This document shows, in pieces, positions 9,011 through 18,214 of a stretch of DNA of 64,000 nucleotides. Below the pieces are notes generated by a model that made no database searches, was not told the DNA's origin, and saw nothing but the letters and a program-made list of their open reading frames with translations. Position 1 is the first letter of the stretch, and the number at the start of each line of letters is the position of its first letter. Source of the DNA: Linnemannia hyalina (lineage: Eukaryota > Mortierellomycota > Mortierellomycetes > Mortierellales > Mortierellaceae); assembly GCA_019671135.1 (NCBI GenBank), contig JAHRHY010000021.1, forward strand, positions 124,001 through 188,000, written 5' to 3'. A program made the position numbers and the translations under genes.

Positions 9011-11908
9011 ATGTTGTCGCAGGAATCCAGCCCGCTCTCGCTTCCAGAGATCCTCCTGCATGTTTACTCCTACCTCGATGACCCCACCCTCAGCACATGT
9101 GCACGCGTTTCGCACTTTTGGAGACGATGGAGTTTACATCACCGCTCAGCATCGGCATTTGTTCCCAGTAGCGACATCCTTGACACCTTCGCCAGACGAG
9201 TAGTTCAGGACAACGAGAGCGACGAAGAGAAGGAAGCGGAGGGAGAAGAAATTAAGGGCACTACCATTGAGGACCAGGACCAGTCGTCAGGACCTCTTTT
9301 CAACAAACCAGCCGCAGCAACCAGCTCCCAGCCCTTGTGCCTCCAAGAGCTGCTACAACGAGGCACCGAAGTCCGGTCGCTCACCGTTGGCGATCGCTGG
9401 GATGGAGGGAAACCGCGCATGAGACCCGACCCATCCACACTCCATTGGTCAAGCGTCATCCCGCCCCGCCTCACCAACCTGGACCACATCGGCTTCCGCC
9501 TCTACAGCCCCGAGCGGTTCTGGGCGGACGCACATTTACGGACGCTTGTCATGGACGATCTTCTTGAGCAGAACCCTCGGATCCGCAGTCTGGAGTACTC
9601 AACATACAGGGCCCCTGGAATTTTGACGTTGGTTGATTTGCTGTTTCAACACCCACTTCAGCATCTCAGGCGGTTGGATATCCAGAGCCGGGTGACGAGT
9701 GAGGGGTTTGCGGAGCTGTTTGTTGCATTGATCTTGCGGGATGGAGGTCAGGTGCGGCGAAGGATAGCAGCGTCATCAGCTGCAGCTGGATCATTGCTCA
9801 AGGAACCGGAGCTACAGATGGAGCCACAGACAGAACCGCAGATAGAGCCGCAGTCAGATGCAGAGTCGGAGCCAGGGTCAGAGTCAGGATCAGAGTCGGA
9901 ATCCGACCAAGAGCAGGAGCCAACATTATATACTTTGTCGGATGAGCTACTTGCTCAGCTGCAAGTTCAGCTGCAGGAGGAGGATGAAGATGGGTTTGCG
10001 ATGCAAGTGGCTACAGAGTATTCGGAAGAGGAGATATCGCCCATGGAGGCATCGAGGGGCCCTGAACCGCAGGATCAAGGACGATGGTTGGAAAGGCAGT
10101 ACAATAGACTGGACGCGGATACAAAGAAGAGACTGGGAAAGTTTCCCGGCTTGGATCTGGAGGAACTCGTGATCAGAAACATTGGACCCGCCAACGCCAC
10201 CAGACACCTCTTCGACATGTTCCTGCAACACTGTTACCTCGAAAACGGGATTGAATGTGAACAGTCGACCCTTCGAAGGCTGACCCTCCTGAATTTCGAC
10301 CTGCGCCATCACCTGTACAACGTTCGGTCTCAACAACGGGATCCCGATGTGGAGGACGGGGAGTTATCGGTCGATCAGTCTATCCTTATCCATCTCTGCC
10401 AGCGATTTCCAAAGCTAGAGCAGCTGCGCGTGTCGCCGGATCCCTCCAATATCCGAGAGCCCTTGCCAGAGCCGATCCTTGACCGAATCAGACATATCTA
10501 TCCGGTCTTGGACAGCGGTGGCCATGTTTTGATTCCACAGAGCGGGGAGGTCGGCGAAAGCATTACATTCCTCTGCCCGAACCTCAAGGCTATCGATTTC
10601 AGTCACCATCGGGAGATTCCAAGACAGGACTGGGAAATGCTGCTGGAAACACTTGGTCCGCAGTTGGAGTCAGTGGTCGCCTGGGACGTGGATGAGCTGG
10701 GGCCGAGAGAGTTGCTACATCTGATACCGCCTAGCCCTGCCATCATCCGCACTTTTGGGAACGACCATCGTTATCAGTCTTGGGTCGGGTTACAAGAGCT
10801 GGATATTAGCGCCAACCCCAAACTTGGAAGTGCGGTGCCCATGTTCCTCAAATTCGTCCCAACACTCCGGATTCTTCGCGCGCTGGGCGTGCCCGTCAAT
10901 GGATCACGACTGGTGGGGTACGATTGGGTCTGCACGGACTTGGAGCTACTCTCGATCAACATCTTTATTCCAATGGCGACCTTCAAGCCCAAGATTACAT
11001 GGGTCTGGAACCTGGAAAGAGATGGATGGGATGTCTTGCCGCATCCTGACGATGGCCACGTGAATCTTTCGGTCCTGCTCACGAGCGAGGGAGAAGCGAT
11101 TACCAGTTTGCCGACGGATGAGGAAGAAGGGGTGGAGGACATGGATTTTGAAGAGGAGAACCAACAGGAACAGGGGCGCGTCAAGGGCAGTCATTTCGAC
11201 TACAGCGACAGCGAGGATTCCGACTCTGAACAGGAAGGCGTTGTTGGGAAGGCGAAGGAGGAAGATGAGGCATATCTGAGTTGGCGAGCCAAGGAGAACA
11301 AGAGGGTCGAGGAGACCACGACATACAGCACCCAGATCCAACGACAGATCTGCCAACAACTCGGACGGTTGGTCCAGCTGAAGGAGTTGACATTGGAGGG
11401 CTACCAGAGCGAGAGCAACTATGACGACAAGGATGACATGTTCATCGACTGCCTCCACCTCACCCTGGCGACTGGCCTCGACTATTTACGCCCGCTGCGA
11501 AAGAACCTCAAGAAGTTGGTGGTCTACCAACTGGACGAAGAGCTGAGTGGCCGAGCAGAGGTAGAATGGATCGCCCAGAACTGGGTCAACTACGCGGATG
11601 GGCCATGGCAAGAGGGTTACCGGAACTGGAAGGCCGCCAAGGGTAAGCCAGTTCATTCACCTCTAGAGGTGATTCAAGAGATGCCATGGGGACCATCAGA
11701 GGATCCTCTACTTCCGGCAGCCGCGTTCAAGGAACTGATCGGGATCAGTGTGTGGGGCAAGGAGGAAGGAGGTCCAAGGTCTGAGAGTCGTGCGAATGGT
11801 AATCTTAAGTGGCTGGTACGTCAGTGTCCCAAGCTTGCTGTCGGCAAGGAGGATCCCAGTAAGCCCAAGGTTCGTACTGTTTTCGATCCCTATTACTTTG
11901 TATTGTAG
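9011..11908 (+). CDS. F-box / leucine-rich-repeat-like protein, paralogue 2
   Basis: Intronless, 965 residues when started at the ATG at 9011, chosen because LSLPEILLHVYSYLDDPTLS then lines up with the F-box start of the upstream paralogue; the open frame reaches back to 8903. F-box about 5-50 (CARVSHFWRRWSLHH). The body follows paralogue 1: LQELDISANPKLGSAVPMFL, DWVCTDLELLSI, LKELTLEGYQ, LKKLVVYQLDEELSGR, EVEWIAQNWV. It is about 150 residues longer, mainly from Glu/Pro/Gln/Ser-rich insertions (about 265-310, EPQ and SES repeats) and an acidic segment near 730-780. Likely an SCF substrate receptor. That the low-complexity insertions sit at different positions in the two copies suggests they arose after duplication. 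Substrate unknown. Confidence 0.85.
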   Translation: MLSQESSPLSLPEILLHVYSYLDDPTLSTCARVSHFWRRWSLHHRSASAFVPSSDILDTFARRVVQDNESDEEKEAEGEEIKGTTIEDQDQSSGPLFNKPAAATSSQPLCLQELLQRGTEVRSLTVGDRWDGGKPRMRPDPSTLHWSSVIPPRLTNLDHIGFRLYSPERFWADAHLRTLVMDDLLEQNPRIRSLEYSTYRAPGILTLVDLLFQHPLQHLRRLDIQSRVTSEGFAELFVALILRDGGQVRRRIAASSAAAGSLLKEPELQMEPQTEPQIEPQSDAESEPGSESGSESESDQEQEPTLYTLSDELLAQLQVQLQEEDEDGFAMQVATEYSEEEISPMEASRGPEPQDQGRWLERQYNRLDADTKKRLGKFPGLDLEELVIRNIGPANATRHLFDMFLQHCYLENGIECEQSTLRRLTLLNFDLRHHLYNVRSQQRDPDVEDGELSVDQSILIHLCQRFPKLEQLRVSPDPSNIREPLPEPILDRIRHIYPVLDSGGHVLIPQSGEVGESITFLCPNLKAIDFSHHREIPRQDWEMLLETLGPQLESVVAWDVDELGPRELLHLIPPSPAIIRTFGNDHRYQSWVGLQELDISANPKLGSAVPMFLKFVPTLRILRALGVPVNGSRLVGYDWVCTDLELLSINIFIPMATFKPKITWVWNLERDGWDVLPHPDDGHVNLSVLLTSEGEAITSLPTDEEEGVEDMDFEEENQQEQGRVKGSHFDYSDSEDSDSEQEGVVGKAKEEDEAYLSWRAKENKRVEETTTYSTQIQRQICQQLGRLVQLKELTLEGYQSESNYDDKDDMFIDCLHLTLATGLDYLRPLRKNLKKLVVYQLDEELSGRAEVEWIAQNWVNYADGPWQEGYRNWKAAKGKPVHSPLEVIQEMPWGPSEDPLLPAAAFKELIGISVWGKEEGGPRSESRANGNLKWLVRQCPKLAVGKEDPSKPKVRTVFDPYYFVL

Positions 11909-12246
11909 TCCGTTTTTGTCGTGTTACAAATACATAAAGGATTATAGACTTTTTTTTTTGGGGGGCCGTGTCGAGGTCCTTTTTTTGCTGCCATTGCTGT
12001 TAAGGTAGATGAGCAAGAAAGGGTGGGAGTACATTGGGTTGGGAGAGTAGGAAGTGACATGGTTTTGGTGGCAAAGGGAAGAAATTTGTGTGTTTTGTTT
12101 TCGAATGTGAAATGTGATCTGACAAAAAGAGTAGTAGCAACATAGGGGGGAAAGAAGTCAGTAACACAAGGCGAAGCAAAGTGAAAGCAGAATATGAAGG
12201 ACGAGATCTCAAAGAGGTCTCCAAATAAGGGGGTGGCAGATAGATT
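11909..12246. other. spacer 3' of F-box paralogue 2
   Basis: No gene seen. The plus strand has a T run followed by a G run near 11951-11966, just after the F-box stop at 11908. Confidence 0.5.
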
Positions 12247-12415
12247 TCAGCGATTCTAAAGTGAACGGAAGCGACAACGCGGTAGTCCGGGGTGCAAGGA
12301 CACTGGACCTCGATACTGGTTCCTAGGTCAGGCGATAAGACCCCGCGGGGTGCAGAAATAGCAAGCTTGATGTCCAAAACATTGCTGCTGGAAACATCCA
12401 CAAATTGGGGGCAGG
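12247..12415 (-). pseudogene. relic A of the UBL-UBL-RING gene (middle fragment)
   Basis: On the minus strand this reads QFVDVSSSNVLDIKL, then GTSIEVQCPCTPDYRVVASV and HFRIAEI. This parallels residues about 173-225 of the intact gene at 14226-15332 (FADVVNSDNVHKVKL, GTNVHVKCPCTLQYDVVVPM, RFGIIEL). Nothing of the ubiquitin-like domains or RING finger is attached, so it is a fragment, not a gene. Similarity was judged by eye. Confidence 0.65.
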
Positions 12416-12427
12416 CACAGAGTAAAT

Positions 12428-12520
12428 CTATGCCGACGCCGCCTCGAATGCCGGGTCAACATCGTCAAAATCGATGCCCTCAGGCTTGAGAGTGAGCTTG
12501 TCACTCAAACGCGTCAAATA
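12428..12520 (-). other. possible orphan terminal exon
   Basis: On the minus strand a short frame ends SDKLTLKPEGIDFDDV-DPAFEAASA followed by TAG (12428-12430). The composition (acidic, no stops for about 40 codons, ordinary codon choice) looks like the genuine C-terminus of a protein, but an upstream in-frame stop lies near 12555 and no partner exon was found. It sits between the two RING-gene relics and may be a third gene scrap. I do not recognise the protein. Confidence 0.25.
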
Positions 12521-12599
12521 GTGGCGCGTCAACGACGCGTGAATTTTTGTTTTTTAAGTAATTTTTTTTTTGGCTCTGGAACGGGGAGCAATACTGAGT

Positions 12600-12985
12600 A
12601 AGGTTCCAGTAAAAGCATCGCATCCTTGCCACCGACGAAGACGCGAGACGCCCAAAAAGTACTTCTTGCCATCGACAAGGAGTTCTTGGAACTCACAGCT
12701 CCATCAGCTCTTCGGGTCCACATCCCAAAGTTGTCGACATTGGTCCAGTCGGCCGTGAATTGGGTGCCATCGGCCCCTGAGGCCATGAAAGCGGTACTTT
12801 CAGTTCAAAAATCCGATTGTGACCGGGACCGTCCTGTCAGTGGATTCGCAGTTGGGGGCAAGGGACCCGCAGTTGAGGCAGCGAACCTTCTCCTGGGAGA
12901 TCTCAATGGTTCCAGAGTGAACGGGAGAGATGACTCTGTATTCCGGGGTGCAGGGACAGTTCGCCTCGACTGGGGCTCAACTTGT
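12600..12985 (-). pseudogene. relic B of the UBL-UBL-RING gene (second decayed copy)
   Basis: Minus-strand translation gives CPCTPEYRVISPVHSGTIEI, then ISQEKVRCLNC, then DRTVPVTIGFLN-stop-KYRFHG, and in a shifted frame DGTQFTADWTNVD. The intact gene has CPCTLQYDVVVPMRFGIIEL, LSQEKLPCPKC, DKTVPVTVGFLTCKYRF and NGAQFTTGWTKVD. A TGA replaces the conserved TGC Cys codon, and a frameshift follows within about ten codons. The RING region is absent or too decayed to see. The upstream half of the gene is missing and is replaced by transposase sequence, with the junction near 12960-12985. Confidence 0.75.
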
Positions 12986-13600
12986 TTGATAGGACGGACA
13001 CCGCGTGGGTCACGGCCAAACTTCTGACGGATATGCAAAATTGAAATCCAGGTTCGTCCAAGTATACGAAATCGCCCAAAGTGTCGGAGCGCCCGAATGC
13101 CAATTGTGCTCAAACCCTTCCTCGCTTTGAACGCGATCGGGGTCGTTATAGTTTACGGGTTCTAGGTGATTCAGCTTCAGCGAGTAGTCAATGCGGTTTG
13201 TTGACGGCATTTTGAACGGTGCTTCTGCTGCCTGGTGGAAGTGTTTGTTGAGTTGGCAGTGGAGGTCGGTGATGGAAATATCATGATCATCGAGGAGAAG
13301 CGCCATAAGGCACTCCAAATGTTCCTTCTTGAGATGTGGACCCCGGTTGCCACCCTTTGGTAGATTGGTGGCTCTGTTGGTATTTTGAAAGGTCACAAAG
13401 TTGGAGCGCACAGTGGTGTAAGGGAGTATGAAGCGCTTGGATACAGTAGAGTAGGTATTGCCTTCATCAATGAAGGCACGGATATTCTTCTGTCTCTCTT
13501 TACAGAGATAGTGACTCTTTTTTATGTGAAAAGTAGATGGTGAAGTCAAAGGCGGTGGTTGTTCCTTGTGGCGAATTGGTGGCATAGTGAGTGGCCTTTG
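12965..13600 (-). mobile_element. broken IS630/Tc1-mariner-like transposase, N-terminal half
   Basis: The longest frame (from about 13585 with MPPIRHKEQ) has a helix-turn-helix-like stretch: NIRAFIDEGNTYSTVSKRF, ILPYTTVRS, GGNRGPHLKKEHLECLMALL, then ISITDLHCQLNKHFHQA. It then changes frame: the expected first catalytic segment is read as GDFVYLDEPGFQF in a second frame, and RQKFGRDPRGVRPIKQV in a third. LDExGF is the usual context of the first Asp of IS630/Tc1 DDE transposases. The remaining DDE half is missing and the sequence runs straight into relic B of the RING gene. No terminal inverted repeats were found, so the element is a dead fragment. Family assignment is from motif memory. Confidence 0.65.
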
Positions 13601-13789
13601 CTGATTGAGTGGTCGGGGAACTGATGCGAGTGGTGAAACTGCAGTCTTAGAGAAGCTGGGTAACAGGAGACGATTGGGAACAGGAAAGTTGAACAACATG
13701 AAGGCGAGGCAGCGATAAGAACAACAAGCGACACCCATATATTTAGCACGTCCCTTCTCTTTTGTCAAAGTTACGAAAAACACATTCAA

Positions 13790-14225
13790 TCGTTACGCAA
13801 TTGTTTCAGCATTTTGTTGTGCAATGGTTACATACTGAGATACGACAATTTTCATTTTAACAAAAGAATATTTTAGAAAGTTTGCAGCTGTTCAAGATCT
13901 CCTCTAGCCCCTCATTGCAAGCCTTAGTTGGCACTTGTTGTTGTCTCGTTTTTTATTTCTGTTTGCTATTGAGAACTATGTTGTGCGCAGGATGAAAAAT
14001 GAACATATCAAAATCGTACTGTGAGACTGGATGGGTGAGAAGTGGGCATGGTTGAGGGATGAGATATGAAGTGAGAGCAAAAATGTGTGGGAAAAAGGTG
14101 AATTGAGAGAGACGAGACTATTGAAAGAACAAATATCAAAGCTGATGAAGCAAAAAAAAGGTAACATGGCCCGTGAGGGTTCAAGCTGGTGGAGGGGTAG
14201 GTTGCGTCAGTCGATCTTGATTGCA
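13790..14225. other. spacer between transposase relic and UBL-RING gene
   Basis: Holds the 3' flank of the minus-strand UBL-RING gene; no gene seen. I looked here for a transposon terminal repeat matching the relic and found none that convinced me. Confidence 0.45.
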
Positions 14226-15332
14226 TTACTGCGACAGGCGAAGACGCAAGCCTCCCAGGAAGCTCTTCTTGTTATTGAGCAGGACGTGCTGGAAATCGCA
14301 GCTCGAACAGGTGGTGTCCGGATTTTGTCGAGCCTGACAGGCTTCGTGGAACCGGTGGCCGCAGTCCAATGTCTCCACTTCGTCTTCGTCATCCATTTGC
14401 TTCAGGCAAAGTGGGCAGTTATCCTCTCCGTCAAGAGGGGCAGACTCGATCACCAAACGAGTCCATCCAATCTGCTTCTTGGGATCAAATTGCTGATACT
14501 CATCAGACTCATCGACCTTGGTCCAACCGGTTGTGAACTGGGCGCCGTTCGCCTTGATGCCAAGGAAGCGGTATTTGCAGGTCAAGAATCCGACTGTGAC
14601 AGGGACCGTCTTGTCCGCTTTCTCGCACTTGGGACAGGGTAATTTCTCCTGGGACAGCTCAATGATTCCAAAGCGCATGGGAACAACCACGTCATACTGG
14701 AGCGTACATGGACACTTGACATGGACGTTGGTACCAGGACGCACAATGCGTTCTTTACACCCACCACGGACAAGTTTAACCTTGTGGACGTTGTCGCTGT
14801 TAACGACGTCGGCAAACGTAATGGGCGCAACGAAGTTCAAGCTGAGGCCACCCCGGACATAGGTCGACATGGTCAGAGTAGACATCCGGCGAATGCCTCG
14901 AGATTCCAACGTATCGTCATCATCAAGGACCTTGCCACGGTGCTGGAGTTGCATCTGACCCAAAGGGACGCCCTCGCGTTTGAAGAGGATCTTCTTAAGG
15001 TCCAAGACCGAATCCGACGGGTTGCAACCGATGCAGAGCGACTTGCCGCCGGAGAGGGTCTTGACAAAAACAGACATGTCACCTTTTTTGATTGATTGGT
15101 AGGTCAGGGTTCCTCCGAGGACACGATAGTTGGCGAGGGGGAGCTGAGGGTACTCGAGATGGAAGCCTTGGAGGTAAAGCTCCTGGTAGTTGTAGTCGGT
15201 CTTGGTCTCTTGGAGCTCCATGGCGATGCGCTGGATAATGTTGTAGACGGGCTCGTCAGCAGTGTATGGAACCGTGACACACTCGCCGGGCTGGTCGGCC
15301 AAGTTGACTTTGATAGTATCAGGAGATGCCAT
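14226..15332 (-). CDS. protein with two ubiquitin-like domains, Cys-rich segment and RING-H2 finger
   Basis: Single exon, 368 residues. Residues about 7-80 look ubiquitin-like (LANYRVLGGTLTYQ matches the end of a beta-grasp domain). Residues about 86-157 are a clearer second one (MSVFVKTLSGGKSLCI, DLKKILFKREGVPLGQMQL, LDDDDTLESRGI). A middle part (about 175-285) has C207, C209, C233, C236 and C252 and may be a zinc ribbon. The C-terminus has a RING-H2 finger, 306-345: CPLC, DCGHRFHEAC, CSSC, i.e. C3H2C3 ligands. This suggests an E3 ubiquitin ligase that carries its own ubiquitin-like modules. It is the source of at least two decayed partial copies at 12.2-13.0 kb in the same orientation. The exact domain combination is not one I can name. 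No signal peptide or membrane segment. Confidence 0.85.
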   Translation of the reverse strand: MASPDTIKVNLADQPGECVTVPYTADEPVYNIIQRIAMELQETKTDYNYQELYLQGFHLEYPQLPLANYRVLGGTLTYQSIKKGDMSVFVKTLSGGKSLCIGCNPSDSVLDLKKILFKREGVPLGQMQLQHRGKVLDDDDTLESRGIRRMSTLTMSTYVRGGLSLNFVAPITFADVVNSDNVHKVKLVRGGCKERIVRPGTNVHVKCPCTLQYDVVVPMRFGIIELSQEKLPCPKCEKADKTVPVTVGFLTCKYRFLGIKANGAQFTTGWTKVDESDEYQQFDPKKQIGWTRLVIESAPLDGEDNCPLCLKQMDDEDEVETLDCGHRFHEACQARQNPDTTCSSCDFQHVLLNNKKSFLGGLRLRLSQ

Positions 15333-15706
15333 GGCAGGTTAGATGGATGGTTGTGTGTGCGTGGATGTAAGAGTTGGATGGGTTACTTAGTTTCGTATGG
15401 TTTGGTGGTTGGGGAAGGGAGAGTGCTTGTGATGTGGGTAAGGAAAAAAGAAGTAAAAGAGAGAAGAGGGCAGGAAAAATGGACAAGGGAGAGATGTCTG
15501 GCGAGAACGAATTTCTCAACTGATCAGTGAAGTAAAGGGGCACGGGTTCAAAGCTTCAAAGAGTCGCGCGACAATAACGCGCCGCGACGTCGAGTAGGCT
15601 ATAGATATTTTTATTTTATTTTATTTCGGGTTTTTTTCACGTGTAAAGGCCGGGTATTATTTTGGACTCGCAAAAGTCCAGCGTCGAACATCACCATTAC
15701 TGGCCA
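15333..15706. other. spacer between UBL-RING and RGS genes
   Basis: Promoter/leader of the minus-strand UBL-RING gene and 3' flank of the minus-strand RGS gene. It contains a TTTTA-rich run near 15606-15630. No gene seen. Confidence 0.5.
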
Positions 15707-18214
15707 TTAGACTCCTTGGCTGACACTGCGTTCCATATTTTCACCGCTCCTGCTGCGAGATGACCGAAGCGACTTTCCGTGGATAACGTTCAAAGACCCA
15801 TTACCGCCGGCGCCTCCTGATCCTCCGCCGTTCCCGTTCCGAAGCTTCATTCGGCTCACAATCACACCGAGGTAGATCTCTGACTTTGTAAACTTGGGTA
15901 CCGAGTCGGTCGACATCAGCCTCTTGATGTGTTCGTCTGCCTTGTCAAACAGGCCAATGTGGATAAGCTCCCTCGTCGGCGTCTTGGCACGGTCTCCGGT
16001 CGCTGCTCCGATCAATCCTGCCTCCTGCTGTGTCGATTGTAACGTTGGTGTGCTGGGGTTTCCGTCGGTTGCCGAAGGTGTTTCCATGTTCCGGACGACG
16101 GCCTGCATGTATGCGGTGAGATCCAGTCGCATCTGATGAGGCAAGTTCAGCTCGCGAGGGGCGCCTGCAATCAAGTACGTCTCGTAGATCGCAAAAGCAT
16201 GTGTGCAGATCTGCTTTTCCAGTTCGCGCAATGCTGCTGGATGTGGAATAGGTCCTGGGATCGTCGACGGATCTTGCGACGCCAAAGACTGAGCATAGAC
16301 TCGAGTTGAATGCACCAGCGCCTCAAACCGCGTCCTGTAGCTCATAACCTCCAGATGGAAAGTCAGGTTCTCCTCGCAAATGTTGGCCCGCAAAAAGTTC
16401 CTGAACAGCTCATGGAGCTCAGCGTCATCCAGAATGAGCTCAAGTCGCTTGACGTTTGACGTGCTGGACTGAACAGACGAACCAAGACCAGCAACTGATC
16501 CTCCACTGCTGCCTGTCGAACCCCCCTCACGGTGACCTACTGATTCTCGACCCGAGGACGACGCGGCGTAAGAGGACATGGGACCACCTGACACTGACTG
16601 TGTGGTTTGGAACGATGGGTCACTCAGGATTTGGGACAGACGACGGACGGATCCATTAACAAGCGTCGTGTCGTCATTGTATGCAGTCGATCCGCCAAGA
16701 CTTGATTCGTCTATAGAGCGACGTCTTTCGCTGGCGACCGAGATGGGCAGGCGGCTAATGTTGTGGGATGTGAGCTTGAACTGGGTTGAAAGGAGCATCT
16801 CTGACTGTAATACTCTGTCCATCTTGGAACTTCCTAGTACTCCTCTCTCTACAATCAAAAAATACGATATCAAAATTAATAAATTGGGCATAATAGGAGC
16901 CCGCCTTGGGCAATGCACAGCAAAATAGATAAAACGGAGTCGTGGCAATACCTTCCATCCAGTCGGTGTTGACACTGCTACCGCGACTGCGGGCATGGGA
17001 TTCCCAACCAAGCACAGCTTTTCCTGCCTCTGTGAACTGGTACAGGGCTCCGTTTCCGGTACGGAACAATGCGGGTCCGCTTCTGTGCTCCTCTCCCACT
17101 TGCTCGATGTATCTGCAGGTGACCATCTCCTGTGCAATGCAGATGGCCTCTTCCTTGCCAATGACTGTCGTAAAGTCCAAGAGCCAATCAACTGCTGCCT
17201 TGCCATAGAACGTGTTCTTGTACATGTCGTAGTTGTGTTGCTGGTCCTTGACCTCGATTCCGTTGCATCGTTCAATGTTAGCCTGAACACGATCCCGTTC
17301 CCGACCAGGGCTTGACGCGACATCAATCGATCCATCCGACACGACGTTGGGTCTCAGTCCTGCAAACCGCTTGAAGATCGCATCGACCGCCTTTTGGTTC
17401 AGCACAATGGCATCTTCATCCTCAGCACGCTCCAGTACCAGGATCCTTGGGGTTGCATTGGATGTGATGTGACGGGTGGCCTCGACTGGGAGTCCGTTCC
17501 TGTGAACAAATTTCTCGACGATGTGGGCTCCCTTTCCTGTGACGTGGTAGATGCCTCTGTTTTGAAACTCTCGTTTGCCTGGGTCTGATGCGCTCTCGAA
17601 GAGACCGGCATCCATGAATGTCTGGCAGAGGTTCTTTGCCATGTCGCGGGGTAAGGAGAAGTGAGTCCTGACTGTGCGGGTGATGATGCGGGTGGGGTCG
17701 TTGGGGTCGGAGTCATGGTTGGATTGGATGAAGTGGAGACCTCCGAGTTGGGAGATGGCGTCCTCTGATGTGAAGCTGTTGGGGTAGCTCTTGAAGAGTG
17801 TCTTGTGGTTGGTGATGGGGAGCGAGATCATCAACGTCGAGTAGAGATCATAGATGTTCTATAGATGTGTCCGTGCGAACGATGGCATTAGCTATTAGTC
17901 GCACAGAGACGTATCACTCAGGGTCTGACACTGATCAATTGGTTGACTGATGTGGGAAGGCCCTGAGTCCGATAAAGTTTCGTCCAATGAGATCCAGGTG
18001 GAGGTCTCGCTCCAGTAATCTTTGTTGCCAAGTCCTTCTTTGCATTCATCTTTCCGTGGATCTGTGGTGACATATCAGCCAGCAAGGCTTGATCCATAAT
18101 CCAGGAAAACCTTTCCGCGCAAAGCATCTTCCAGCACACTACAGCCAACAATACCGGGGGTATGCTTACCTTGGCGAACGCACGACCAGAAGTGGTTGTC
18201 TTCATTGCTGCCAT
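15707..18214 (-). CDS. regulator of G-protein signalling, DEP-DEP-RGS (FlbA/Sst2 type)
   Basis: Exons 18214-18170, 17858-16952, 16833-15707, giving 692 residues. The first DEP-like domain is seen in NIYDLYSTLMISLPITNHK and SFTSEDAISQLGGLHF. A second DEP is YKNTFYGKAAVDWLLDFT with IAQEMVTCRYIEQVGEE. The C-terminal RGS domain runs from RLELILDDAELHELFRNFL and NICEENLTFHLEVMSYR to ADEHIKRLMSTDSVPKFTKS. The order and the N-terminal TTTSGRAFAK match the FlbA/Sst2 family, GTPase-activating proteins for a heterotrimeric G alpha; in aspergilli FlbA promotes conidiation and restrains growth. Ser/Gly-rich linkers separate the domains, and a Gly/Asn run lies near the C-terminus. The first intron is 311 nt and could hide a small exon; direct joining keeps phase and reproduces the family's sequence. 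Confidence 0.9.
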
